Below are positions 1 to 8,186 of a DNA stretch of 64,000 bases, piece after piece. Numbering within the stretch: the first letter of the stretch is position 1; each line of letters starts with the position of its first letter. This DNA is from Cyanobacteria bacterium RI_101 (GTDB lineage Bacteria > Cyanobacteriota > Cyanobacteriia > Cyanobacteriales > Microcystaceae): positions 1 to 64,000 of the forward strand of contig WGLZ01000074.1 in assembly GCA_016471375.1 (NCBI GenBank), read 5' to 3'. The translations under genes were made by a program, and so were the position numbers. Under the pieces are notes generated by a model, which was not told the DNA's origin, searched no databases, and was given only the letters and a program-made list of their open reading frames with translations.

Positions 1-560
1 ATCGCTACTAGGTCGCCGTTGGGCAGGACACCAAAGGCAAAATTGTCACCAGTTTCATGTAAGGCGGTTCCCGTTTGCAATCGAAAACTCTGATAGTTAG
101 ACGAAGCAGAAAGAATATGAACATCTGTCTTACCAGACCCAGTTCCAAACTTTTTAATCGCTACTAGGTCGCCGTTGGGCAGGACACCAAAGGCAAAATT
201 GTCACCAGTTTCATGTAAGGCGGTTCCCGTTTGCAATCGGAAACTCTGATAGTTAGACGAAGCAGAAAGAATATGAACCTCTGTCTTACCAGACCCAGTT
301 CCAGACTTTTTGATCGTTACTAGGTCGCCGTTGGGCAGGACACTAAAGGCAAAGTTGTCACCAGTTTCATGTAAGGCGGTTCCCGTTTGCAATCGGAAAC
401 TCTGATAGTTAGACGAAGCAGAAAGAATATGAACCTCTGTCTTACCAGACCCAGTTCCAGACTTTTTAATCGCTACTAGGTCGCCGTTGGGCAGGATACT
501 AAAGGCAAAGTTGTTACCAGTTTCATGTAAGGCGGTTCCTATTTGCAGTCGGAAGCGAGA
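1..560 (-). repeat. 156-bp tandem repeat array (about 3.5 copies, inside the PLA2-like gene)
   Basis: The unit beginning ATCGCTACTAGGTCGCCG recurs at 1, 157, 313 and 469, an exact 156-bp period equal to 52 codons. Copies differ at only a few positions. The copy nearest the N-terminal domain (469 to about 560) is the most diverged. Near-identity at DNA level points to recent expansion or gene conversion. The array continues beyond the window. Confidence 0.95.
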
Positions 561-1106
561 GTATGCAGATGTAACAGGAGAGGCTTGATTCAGAAAATTT
601 TGAACTACATCATTGTATCTTCTAGCCTTTGCTTGAGCGCCCTGATGCCACTTCCAACCAACGGCTCGAACAGAACTGTAATATGTTGTGGCAATTGGAT
701 AGCAGGCTGACAATGTTGCTGGATCAGGAATCTTCTTATTAAAAATAGGGTCGCGAATGTATGAATCCCTTTCGCAAGAAGCTCTCAAATCTTTATAGAA
801 GTTGTCATCACAAGCATTGACATCTGAGCCAAGTCTCATATAGCAACGATCATGATTATTACAAGCTTCTCGAAATGAAACTTTCCCCCAACTATCTCTT
901 ACGGCAGTTTCACTCCAACCTTCACCACCACAGCCATTCACATTTTCATAGTATGGATGGTCAGATTGAGGAAAGCCATTTGCCCTTGCATAATTATCAA
1001 TTTCAGCCTTATTAGGAGCTGCCTGCGCAGGGAAACTACTAGAAGTAAGAGTAAACAGGAAGCATGCACTGAAGGGAGTTATGCGGCGAAGAAATCTAAT
1101 TTTCAT
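1..1106 (-). CDS. Secreted phospholipase A2-like protein with C-terminal 52-residue repeats (partial; C-terminus outside window)
   Basis: This reading frame stays open from ATG at 1106 to the window edge. Residues 1-30 form a signal peptide (basic start, hydrophobic core, ending in AQA). Residues 58-64 read GCGGEGW, resembling the Ca-binding loop of secreted PLA2. Residues 81-89 read ACNNHDRCY, matching the PLA2 catalytic helix with the His85-Asp86 pair. CDDNF at 99-103 resembles the second conserved Cys/Asp helix. The order is closest to the group XII or prokaryotic PLA2 layout. From about residue 180 a 52-residue unit (FAFGVLPNGDLVAIKKSGTG core) repeats with almost no divergence; it resembles propeller-type or lectin-type repeats, but I cannot name the family. 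The inferred role is an exported lipid hydrolase with a binding tail. The likely start has no competing upstream ATG. Catalytic activity is inferred from motifs only. Confidence 0.72.
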   Translation of the reverse strand, partial: MKIRFLRRITPFSACFLFTLTSSSFPAQAAPNKAEIDNYARANGFPQSDHPYYENVNGCGGEGWSETAVRDSWGKVSFREACNNHDRCYMRLGSDVNACDDNFYKDLRASCERDSYIRDPIFNKKIPDPATLSACYPIATTYYSSVRAVGWKWHQGAQAKARRYNDVVQNFLNQASPVTSAYSRFRLQIGTALHETGNNFAFSILPNGDLVAIKKSGTGSGKTEVHILSASSNYQSFRLQTGTALHETGDNFAFSVLPNGDLVTIKKSGTGSGKTEVHILSASSNYQSFRLQTGTALHETGDNFAFGVLPNGDLVAIKKFGTGSGKTDVHILSASSNYQSFRLQTGTALHETGDNFAFGVLPNGDLVA

Positions 1107-1164
1107 AAATGTCTCTCTCTACACTGACTTAGTTTCGGTCTTGAAGTCTAACTAGGGATTAGAC

Positions 1165-1255
1165 GGAAACTTTCCGCACAACACCTCATACAGTAACGAT
1201 ATGTGGAAAATTTCTGCATATCACCCCATTTTGGCGTAATCAGCAGAAACTTTCT
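1165..1255. promoter_or_regulatory. Three palindromic GGAAACTTTCC-like boxes spaced exactly 40 bp
   Basis: GGAAACTTTCC lies at 1165-1175, GGAAAATTTCT at 1205-1215 and AGAAACTTTCT at 1245-1255. Each is a near-palindrome and the start-to-start distance is 40 bp both times. The first two also share a flanking GCA-n-A-n-CACC-n-CAT, so they look like degenerate 40-bp direct repeats. They sit 59-149 bp upstream of the PLA2-like start codon, where an operator would be expected. No regulator is identified. Confidence 0.5.
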
Positions 1256-1353
1256 ATATAGTAGTCCCAAATGATTTGTAAAATTTTAGATGCCGGAACC
1301 GTTACGGCTAAAGCATTCTGGCAGAGAGCAATTTACAACCAAGATGTGACTGC

Positions 1354-1391
1354 TATATATCGCTCCTAAAAGTATATATCGCTCCTAAAAG
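1354..1391. repeat. 19-bp perfect tandem duplication
   Basis: TATATATCGCTCCTAAAAG occurs at 1354-1372 and again directly at 1373-1391. It lies in the 540-bp spacer between the PLA2-like gene and the small ORF at 1649. Apart from this, the phased boxes and a terminator, I see nothing else in that spacer. Confidence 0.9.
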
Positions 1392-1565
1392 CGTGTTAGA
1401 CAGATTAGCGTACTGTAAAAGACCTCCTTTTGAGTAGAGAATCCAGCGCCGACAGACACTATTCCAAACACAATAGCGCCGATTCCCCACCGTGTCTCAA
1501 ACTGTAACAATAATTTACCAAAACCAAGTAATTATTCAGTACGCCTGACAAAACCCTTAACCATC

Positions 1566-1587
1566 AAAAAAAACCGCCGGAGGGCGG
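1566..1587 (-). terminator. Intrinsic terminator for leftward transcript
   Basis: On the minus strand the stem CCGCC/GGCGG with a 4-base loop is followed by a run of eight T. It lies about 60 bases downstream of the stop of the ORF at 1649-1801, which supports that ORF being, or having been, the end of a transcribed gene. Confidence 0.75.
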
Positions 1588-1648
1588 GGCGTAGGAGCAA
1601 GGTTATCGTTCAACTTCGGTTGGGACAGTCCCAGACCGTAAGCCAGCC

Positions 1649-1801
1649 CTACTTGAGGGAAGACTGCGCATAAACCACCATGCTCGCCTTGGCGTAACCC
1701 CCGTAGTTGTCGAGGGTGTTCTGTGTCGCATTGCGGGCGGGATTCTGAAACAGTTCCGTCATACCGGCGCTGAGGGTAATACTACGCTCAGCGTTCACCA
1801 T
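1649..1801 (-). pseudogene. Small ORF or 3' gene remnant, unrecognised
   Basis: The frame is open from an in-frame stop near 1840 to TAG at 1649-1651. It encodes about 50 residues from ATG 1801 (or a GTG immediately before it) and ends ...GYAKASMVVYAQSSLK. No Shine-Dalgarno sequence precedes the possible starts, and only about 20 bp separate the open frame from the divergent ilvA start. It therefore looks more like the 3' end of a gene whose front was lost than a complete gene. A good intrinsic terminator follows. I do not recognise the family. Confidence 0.4.
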
Positions 1802-1860
1802 CACTAGACGGCGCCGGGAAACGGATTCGGGGTAAGATCAAGACTTTAAGCTTCTCCGCC

Positions 1861-3372
1861 ATGAGCGCCGATTATTTAGAACGCATCCTCAAAGCGAGGG
1901 TTTACGACGTGGCCAAGGAAACGCCCCTAGACTACGCCGCCAGTTTATCCCAGCGTTTGGGGAATCGGGTGTATTTTAAGCGGGAGGATCTCCAGCCGGT
2001 TTTTTCCTTCAAATTGCGGGGCGCCTATAACAAAATGGCCCAACTGCCGCCGGAGTTACTTCAGAAAGGCGTCATCGCGGCCTCGGCGGGGAACCATGCC
2101 CAGGGGGTGGCGCTGGGCGCCGCTAAATTGGGAACCCAGGCGCTGATTGTCATGCCGGTGACCACGCCCCAGGTGAAGGTGGACGCGGTGAAAGCGCGGG
2201 GCGGGGCGGTGATTCTCCAGGGCGACGCCTACGACGACGCCTACGCCTACGCCCGTCAGTTAGAAGCGGAAAAGGGCCTGACCTTTATCCATCCTTTCGA
2301 CGACCCGGAGGTAATCGCCGGTCAGGGCACCATTGGTATGGAAATTTTGCGCCAGTATCAAAAACCCATCGAGGCCATTTTCGCGGCCATCGGCGGCGGC
2401 GGTCTCATGGCCGGGGTGGCGGCCTACGTTAAGCGCCTCTACCCGGAGATTCGCTTAATCGGCGTGGAACCCTACGACGCCGACGCCATGTACCAATCCC
2501 TCCAGGCCGGGCGCCGGGTTAAACTCTCCCAGGTGGGCATCTTTGCCGACGGGGTGGCGGTGCGGGAAGTCGGCGCCGAAACCTTTCGCCTCTGTCAAGC
2601 CTATGTGGACGAAGTGATCCGGGTGGATACAGACGATATTTGCGCGGCGATCAAAGACGTCTTTGAGGATACCCGCTCCATTTTGGAACCCGCCGGCGCT
2701 TTAGCGGTGGCGGGTCTGAAAGCCTACGTCGAGCGGGAGGGCATCGCCGAGAAAACCCTCATCGCCATCGCCTGCGGCGCCAACATGAACTTTAACCGTC
2801 TCCGGTTTGTGGCGGAGCGGGCGGAGTACGGAGAAGACCGGGAAGCCATTTTCGCCGTCACCATTCCCGAAAGTCGGGGCAGTCTGCGGCGCTTTTGCGA
2901 CTGTTTAGGGCGCCACAATGTGACGGAGTTTAGCTACCGCATGACCGCGGGAACGGAGGCCCATATTTTTGTGGGCATTGAAATCCAGAACCGAGCCGAC
3001 GCCCGCCATCTGGCCGAAACCTTTGAGACCCAGGGGTTTAAAACCCTGAACTTAACCGACGACGAACTGACAAAACTCCACCTCCGCCACATGGTGGGAG
3101 GGCGCTATCCCGATTTAGACCACGAACTGCTTTACCGCTTTGAATTTCCCGAACGACCGGGGGCGCTGAAAAATTTCCTCCAGTCCATGAACCCGGCCTG
3201 GAATATTAGCCTCTTCCATTACCGCAACCACGGCGCCGACTATGGGCGGATTGTGGTGGGCATGCAGGTGCCCCCGGCGGAAATGGACGACTGGCGCCGG
3301 TTTTTGGAGGGCTTGGGCTACGCCTACTGGGACGAAAGCCAGAACCCGGCCTATCGGCTTTTCCTCGGTTAA
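1861..3372 (+). CDS. ilvA: Threonine ammonia-lyase, biosynthetic (threonine deaminase)
   Basis: This is the PLP enzyme converting threonine to 2-oxobutanoate, the first committed step to isoleucine. The 503-residue length is that of the long biosynthetic form. The catalytic fold II domain spans roughly residues 1-320, with the PLP lysine in FSFKLRGAYNKM, the substrate loop SAGNHAQGVA and the glycine-rich phosphate loop AAIGGGGLMAGVA. Residues about 325-503 hold two ACT-like regulatory domains (ESRGSLRRFCDCL and ERPGALKNFLQSM), which in this family bind isoleucine and valine. Its start lies close to the divergent remnant at 1649, so promoter space is short. Confidence 0.97.
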   Translation: MSADYLERILKARVYDVAKETPLDYAASLSQRLGNRVYFKREDLQPVFSFKLRGAYNKMAQLPPELLQKGVIAASAGNHAQGVALGAAKLGTQALIVMPVTTPQVKVDAVKARGGAVILQGDAYDDAYAYARQLEAEKGLTFIHPFDDPEVIAGQGTIGMEILRQYQKPIEAIFAAIGGGGLMAGVAAYVKRLYPEIRLIGVEPYDADAMYQSLQAGRRVKLSQVGIFADGVAVREVGAETFRLCQAYVDEVIRVDTDDICAAIKDVFEDTRSILEPAGALAVAGLKAYVEREGIAEKTLIAIACGANMNFNRLRFVAERAEYGEDREAIFAVTIPESRGSLRRFCDCLGRHNVTEFSYRMTAGTEAHIFVGIEIQNRADARHLAETFETQGFKTLNLTDDELTKLHLRHMVGGRYPDLDHELLYRFEFPERPGALKNFLQSMNPAWNISLFHYRNHGADYGRIVVGMQVPPAEMDDWRRFLEGLGYAYWDESQNPAYRLFLG

Positions 3373-3581
3373 GACACCGTCCACCAGCCCAGGGCCGGGC
3401 CAATAAAACGCACCGTGACCCAGAGTCCGATCATGACCCCAATGCCGACCCAGGCGCCCCGGGTGGTCCAGGTGTAAAAATCCTTCGCCTGACGTTGGGT
3501 CAAGGGCAACCAGTCCACAACGCGCTCGTCTTTGCCGTACTGGTCGCCGAGGGCGGCTTTCCGGCGCTTGGATTCTCCCAT
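3369..3581 (-). CDS. DUF2839 family small membrane protein
   Basis: This 70-residue protein has a basic N-terminus (MGESKRRKAALGDQYGK), a conserved middle ending in FYTWTTRGAW, and one transmembrane helix (about residues 45-65). It matches the DUF2839 family, found in cyanobacteria and chloroplast-bearing lineages, whose function is unknown. It converges with ilvA, overlapping it by 4 bp, and diverges from the universal stress protein gene. Confidence 0.85.
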   Translation of the reverse strand: MGESKRRKAALGDQYGKDERVVDWLPLTQRQAKDFYTWTTRGAWVGIGVMIGLWVTVRFIGPALGWWTVS

Positions 3582-3671
3582 AATCGAATATCCTCCCTAG
3601 GGCGAGCGTTAGAGATATGGCAAAATTTCAGTATATCAAGTTAACTTCCTTGAGAGAATGAGGCCCTTTCC

Positions 3672-4160
3672 ATGTTTAGCAAAATCTTAGTCGCCCTCGA
3701 TCTGTCGGCGGAGGCTCAACGGGTCTTTGAGAAGGGCCTCTCCCTAGCGCGACACTATCAAGGGGCGCTGTCTCTACTCCATGTCTTGTCCGCGGAAGAG
3801 GATTCCAGTCCTATGCCCATCCCGCTAGACCTTGGGGAACTCTACCCTGCGACGGGCAATGAACTGACCATGGAGCTTTGGCAGGAGCAATGGCAAAATT
3901 TTGAACGGCAGGGTCTAGACCTTCTACGGAGCCGGGTTGATCAGGCGACTGAGGCGGGGGTGTCCGCGGACTTCCAACAAATTTTAGGCAGTCCGGGCAA
4001 AACCATCTGCGAGCAAGCTAAAAGCTTCGGCGCCGACTTGATTGTGGTGGGTCATCGGGGGCGCTGGGGCTTAAGCGAAATCCTGCTGGGAAGCGTTAGC
4101 AACTATGTCTTCCACCATTCCCCCTGTTGCGTCCTCGTGGTGCCCACGACGGAACCCTAG
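3672..4160 (+). CDS. Universal stress protein (UspA family)
   Basis: A single Usp domain covers all 162 residues. It begins FSKILVALDLS and ends with the ATP-binding signature GHRGRWGLSEILLGSVS (the G-2x-G-9x-G-S pattern), followed by the typical CCVLVVP strand, so it is expected to be an ATP-binding type. It converges with the response regulator gene, overlapping it by 4 bp at the stop codons. No function beyond stress association can be read from the sequence. Confidence 0.93.
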   Translation: MFSKILVALDLSAEAQRVFEKGLSLARHYQGALSLLHVLSAEEDSSPMPIPLDLGELYPATGNELTMELWQEQWQNFERQGLDLLRSRVDQATEAGVSADFQQILGSPGKTICEQAKSFGADLIVVGHRGRWGLSEILLGSVSNYVFHHSPCCVLVVPTTEP

Positions 4161-4939
4161 CTTAATTCCGACCGGGTCAGGAGCGCCAGCGCCAGCAGAT
4201 TGGCTAAATCTTGACAACGGCTTTGCTGGCGTTCCTCCCCAGCCTGGGCGTCTTGACGATGTAGATTCAACACCCCTAAACGCCGGGGCCCAGCCATCAG
4301 GGGAATCGCCCAAATCGTTGGCGTCGAGTCCACTGCGGGTTTGGCCTCTGGAATCGCCAAGATTAACCCCCCTTCGGCGTCGTAGAGTTCTACGCGGTCG
4401 GCGCCCAGCGCCGCTAAGCACTCCCTCAAAATCGGCGCTAACTCGGGAGTGATCTCGGGGGTTTGGGCCAGCGCCGCCAAAAGACGACTTAGACGCGGCT
4501 CCCAGTCGGACTGGGGGTTAGGAGCGCTCCCCTGGAAACAGCGGGCGGCGGCCAGGAGATGGCGCACTCGTTGTTTCAACACCGCCCAATGAATCGGTTT
4601 AGTGATATAGTCCGTCGCGCCGCAGGCAAAGGCCTGCTCGATGGAGTCCCGGTCGTCCAGAAAGGTGATCATCAAAACCGGCGCCGGTTTATCCCCCCCT
4701 AGCTCGCGAAGGTTTTGGCAGGTCTCAAACCCGTCCATTTCCGGCATCATGGCGTCCAGTAAGACTAAATCGGGCTGGAGACGCTGGTATTTCGCTAGAC
4801 AATCCCGACCGTTGACGGCTTCTTCAATCCGGTAACCGTCCCCCCGGAGCGCCAAAACCAGCAGGGAACGCAGGGCGCTGTCGTCGTCGACGACGAGAAT
4901 CAAGGGCGAGCGCCCTGGGGAAAGTTCGGAATCTGTCAT
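4157..4939 (-). CDS. Response regulator with receiver domain and GAF-like C-terminus
   Basis: The receiver domain (about residues 12-130) carries the acidic pocket DDD at 18-20, the phospho-acceptor Asp62 (LLDAMMPEMDG), Thr92 and Lys114 (ITKPIHW). The rest (about 150-260) reads like a GAF-type fold (EITPELAPILRECLAALGADRVELY...) rather than a DNA-binding domain. The output is thus probably protein interaction or small-molecule sensing. No cognate kinase gene is adjacent. The GAF assignment is by pattern only. Confidence 0.82.
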   Translation of the reverse strand: MTDSELSPGRSPLILVVDDDSALRSLLVLALRGDGYRIEEAVNGRDCLAKYQRLQPDLVLLDAMMPEMDGFETCQNLRELGGDKPAPVLMITFLDDRDSIEQAFACGATDYITKPIHWAVLKQRVRHLLAAARCFQGSAPNPQSDWEPRLSRLLAALAQTPEITPELAPILRECLAALGADRVELYDAEGGLILAIPEAKPAVDSTPTIWAIPLMAGPRRLGVLNLHRQDAQAGEERQQSRCQDLANLLALALLTRSELS

Positions 4940-5063
4940 GGCCGGCCCGGGTCTAGAGTCCGTCTTTATCCTAGTCTAATTTTTGATCCAGCCAAGGCTA
5001 AGCGCTTGCCTTCTGAAAGTTAAGCTAAAGTTAAGGCGTCGAGGTTAAGGGGTTAAGCATCCA

Positions 5064-6335
5064 GTGCGACTGCAAGAGTGTCTGCTTCGGGACGGGTTGC
5101 CGGCGAAGATTTTTCGTTTTGACCAGGGCTTGACTCTGATCCATCAATATTTACCTCAAATTCCCGTGGCCGTGGCGGACGTCTGGGTGCGGGCCGGCGC
5201 CGTGGAGGAACCCGAGGACTGGCCAGGTATGGCTCACTTTTTGGAGCACATGATTTTCAAAGGCACCAAACGGGTGGCGCCGGGGGTCTTTGACCAAATC
5301 GTGGAGCATCGGGGCGGTATGACCAACGCCGCCACCAGCCATGACTACGCCCATTTTTACCTGACCGCGGCGGCGGAGCATTTACCGGCCACTCTGCCGT
5401 ATTTGGCGGAGATTCTCCTACAAGCGGAAATCCCGGAGGAAGAATTTTACTGCGAGCGGGAGGTGGTGCTGGAGGAGATTCGCGGGAGCGAGGACGACCC
5501 GGACTGGCTGGCCTTTCAGAGTTTATGTCGGCAGTTGTACCCCCACCATCCCTACGGCAAATCCGTCCTCGGCGCCGAAGCGGATTTGTTGAACTTGACG
5601 CCCAACCAAATGCGCTGTTTCCACCGCACCCACTACCAACCGGAAAACGTCGCCGTGGCGCTGGTGGGAGATGTGCCGGAAGCGCAAGCGTTGCATTTAA
5701 TCCAAGAAACCTTTGGGGATTTCGCCCCCCGATCCGAGTGTCCGCCCCTAGCGCCGAGGGAAACAGCGCCCCTTCCGGGCGTTAGCCGCCAAACCTTGAC
5801 AGTGGAAAATTTAGGCCCCCACCGCTTAATGTGGGGTTGGCCCGGCCCCGGCGTGGCGGCGCTGGCGGATAATATCGGTCTGGATCTGCTCTCGGTTATT
5901 TTGGCGGGGGGACGTTTGGCCCGCTTGGTTCAAGACCTCCAGGAAGAGCGGCAACTGGTTTTAGAGATTCAAAGCGGTTTTTCCCTCCAGAAAGACTCCA
6001 GCCTCTTTAGCCTCAGCGCCTGGGCGGAGCCGGAGTTTCTCGGACAGGTCGAAGACGCCGTTCTCGACCATTTAATCCATCTACGCCGTCAACCCGTCGG
6101 CGCCGAGGAACTGGCCCGGGCCCAGCGCCTCCTGTGCAATGATTATATTTTTTCCACGGAAACGCCGGAGCAGTTGGCCGGTTTATACGGCTACTACCAC
6201 ACCCTGGCGTCGGCGGAGCTGGCAACCCAATACCCCCGCCTTGTCCGCTCCCTAACGGCGGAAGATCTCCAGCGCCTCGCCCAAACCTATCTCGACCCGG
6301 AACGCTACGGCTTCGTCCATCTTCAGTCCGCTTAA
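5064..6335 (+). CDS. M16 family zinc peptidase (processing peptidase-like)
   Basis: The inverted zincin motif HFLEH is at residues 58-62 and the third ligand Glu138 lies exactly 76 residues on (VVLEEI), so the active site is complete. At 423 residues it is the single-chain bacterial form related to mitochondrial processing peptidase and PqqL. The start is GTG. It ends 8 bp before ldpA on the same strand, so the two are probably co-transcribed. Substrate is unknown. Confidence 0.93.
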   Translation: MRLQECLLRDGLPAKIFRFDQGLTLIHQYLPQIPVAVADVWVRAGAVEEPEDWPGMAHFLEHMIFKGTKRVAPGVFDQIVEHRGGMTNAATSHDYAHFYLTAAAEHLPATLPYLAEILLQAEIPEEEFYCEREVVLEEIRGSEDDPDWLAFQSLCRQLYPHHPYGKSVLGAEADLLNLTPNQMRCFHRTHYQPENVAVALVGDVPEAQALHLIQETFGDFAPRSECPPLAPRETAPLPGVSRQTLTVENLGPHRLMWGWPGPGVAALADNIGLDLLSVILAGGRLARLVQDLQEERQLVLEIQSGFSLQKDSSLFSLSAWAEPEFLGQVEDAVLDHLIHLRRQPVGAEELARAQRLLCNDYIFSTETPEQLAGLYGYYHTLASAELATQYPRLVRSLTAEDLQRLAQTYLDPERYGFVHLQSA

Positions 6336-6343
6336 CCTAGACC

Positions 6344-7375
6344 ATGCCCCTCCTTCCGCCCCTCGTCGCCCTCGAAAAAGGGCGTTGGGTCAAACTCATC
6401 TGCGGCGCCAGTTATCAGGATCTGCCCGCCATTCGCAATTTGGCGCTGGTCTATAGTCTGGCGGGGGTTCATTGTATCGACGGCGCCGCGGATCTGGCGG
6501 TTTTGTCAGCCATTCGGGAGGGCATGGCGGCGGCCCGGCGCTGGCGAGAGCGTCAAGGCTTACCGGCCCAAAGCGATCCCTGGGTGATGGTGAGCCTCAA
6601 CGACGGCGAAGACCCCCATTTTCGCAAAGCGGTTTTTGATCCCCGGCGCTGTCCCCCGGATTGTCCCCGGCCCTGCGAGGCGGTTTGTCCCGCCCACGCC
6701 ATTGACCATCGGGGCGTAATCGAACATAAATGCTATGGTTGCGGCCGCTGTTTGCCGGTTTGTCCCCTGGGTTTAATCGGCGCCGAAGCCCGGCGGATCA
6801 AACCCGCGGAGGTGTTGCCCTGGTTAGAAGCCGGGTTAGTGGACGCGGTGGAACTCCATACCCAAACGGGCCATGAAGCCGATTTTCAGCGCCTTTGGAC
6901 ACAGTTACAGCCCGGCGTCGCCCACCTCAAACTCTTGTCGGTGAGTTGCCCCTACCACCCGGAAGTTTTGCCCTATTTACAAAAAATTTACCCCATCCTC
7001 GACCCTCTGCCTTTGCCTTTAATCTGGCAAACCGACGGCCGACCCATGAGCGGCGACATCGGCAAAGGCGCGACCCAGCCCGCCATTCGTTTCGCCCAGG
7101 GGGTATTAAACGCAGGACTGCCGGGTTTTATCCAACTGGCCGGAGGCGTCAACGCTCATACCGTTCCTAAATTAGGGGAACTGGGTCTCTTGAACGGCGC
7201 TGTTCCCCGGATCAACGGCTTAGCTTACGGCAGTTACGCCCGGGTCTTGCTCCAGGATTTATTGCCGGAGACCGAACCCTTGGAGCTTTATCCCGACCTT
7301 CTAAAAACGGCGCTGGAACGGGCAAGACAGATAGCGGTTATCAGCGAACAGTTATCAGTGAGCGCTCATAATTAG
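6344..7375 (+). CDS. ldpA: LdpA, iron-sulfur protein of light input to the circadian clock
   Basis: Sequence and layout match cyanobacterial LdpA, a redox-sensing Fe-S protein that modulates clock period according to light. Two 4Fe-4S sets are visible: Cys103, 107, 111, 115 (CPPDCPRPCEAVCP) and Cys130, 133, 136, 140 (CYGCGRCLPVCP). The C-terminal LdpA domain follows. The last dozen residues (AVISEQLSVSAHN) are encoded by a dispersed repeat, so the native end has been replaced. The gene sits 8 bp after the M16 peptidase gene. Confidence 0.93.
   Translation: MPLLPPLVALEKGRWVKLICGASYQDLPAIRNLALVYSLAGVHCIDGAADLAVLSAIREGMAAARRWRERQGLPAQSDPWVMVSLNDGEDPHFRKAVFDPRRCPPDCPRPCEAVCPAHAIDHRGVIEHKCYGCGRCLPVCPLGLIGAEARRIKPAEVLPWLEAGLVDAVELHTQTGHEADFQRLWTQLQPGVAHLKLLSVSCPYHPEVLPYLQKIYPILDPLPLPLIWQTDGRPMSGDIGKGATQPAIRFAQGVLNAGLPGFIQLAGGVNAHTVPKLGELGLLNGAVPRINGLAYGSYARVLLQDLLPETEPLELYPDLLKTALERARQIAVISEQLSVSAHN
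7331..7369 (+). repeat. GTTATCAGT-type dispersed repeat inside the 3' end of ldpA
   Basis: GGTTATCAG and CAGTTATCAGTGAGC are in this segment. Related strings occur near 14163, 21141 and 36640. Here the repeat is translated as the last residues of LdpA. Confidence 0.65.
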
Positions 7376-7534
7376 TACGTTTAAAAAGTTATTTGTAATT
7401 TCTTATATTCTCCTATGGTAGATTGGTAAGTGTTAATTTTCGTTAAAGCCCAGAAGACTCAGGGAATTTTGTGGGAATATGGTCGGGAGTTCCTTTGCGA
7501 ATAATCGCTGTATTCGGTAATTAAGATTAGACCT

Positions 7535-8170
7535 ATGGCTTTGCAATTAGGCGACGTTGTGCCCGATTTTACCCAGGAGTCCAGCCTGGGGCCCATCTCC
7601 TTCCATGAATGGATTGGCGACAGTTGGGCGGTGCTGTTTTCCCACCCCGCCGACTATACCCCCGTCTGCACCACGGAATTGGGGACTGTGGCTCGCCTCA
7701 AACCGGAATTTGACAAACGTAATGTCAAAGTTATCGCCCTTAGCGTCGACGACGTGCCCTCCCACCAGGGCTGGATTGGGGATATTAATGAAACCCAAAA
7801 CGCCTCGGTCAACTACCCCATTTTGGCCGACGCCGATCGTAAGGTCTCCGACCTCTACGGCATGATCCATCCCAACTCCCTCAATAACCTGACGGTGCGT
7901 TCGGTTTTTATCATCGACCCCAACAAAAAACTCCGCCTCACCTTCACCTATCCCGCCAGCACGGGCCGGAACTTTGACGAGATTCTCCGGGTGATCGACT
8001 CCCTCCAACTCACGGACTACCATCAGGTGGCCACCCCCGCCAACTGGAAGGACGGCGACGACTGCGTGGTGGTGCCTTCTATCCCCACGGAAGAAGCCAA
8101 GACCAAGTTCCCGAAAGGGGTGAAGGAAATTAAACCCTACTTACGGATGACCCCCCAACCCAATAAGTAG
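7535..8170 (+). CDS. 1-Cys peroxiredoxin (Prx6 type)
   Basis: This thiol peroxidase has the peroxidatic Cys45 in HPADYTPVCTTE (PxxxTxxC motif). The 211-residue length and the C-terminal extension (DGDDCVVVPS...FPKGVKEIKPYLRMT) are those of the Prx6 or 1-Cys class, which reduces H2O2 and organic peroxides. A 159-bp spacer upstream provides its own promoter region. It converges with the coiled-coil gene at 8187 with a 16-bp gap. Confidence 0.95.
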   Translation: MALQLGDVVPDFTQESSLGPISFHEWIGDSWAVLFSHPADYTPVCTTELGTVARLKPEFDKRNVKVIALSVDDVPSHQGWIGDINETQNASVNYPILADADRKVSDLYGMIHPNSLNNLTVRSVFIIDPNKKLRLTFTYPASTGRNFDEILRVIDSLQLTDYHQVATPANWKDGDDCVVVPSIPTEEAKTKFPKGVKEIKPYLRMTPQPNK

Positions 8171-8186
8171 GGGCTGGCTCTTTTCT

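Noticed and set aside
1-560. The 156-bp periodic repeats as a CRISPR array
   Set aside because: Units are contiguous with no unique spacers, the period is a multiple of three, and they are translated in one open frame continuous with the PLA2-like domain.
4105-4452. Plus-strand ORF overlapping the USP end and response regulator
   Set aside because: It is a frame shadow of two well-supported genes with proline/arginine-rich noise.
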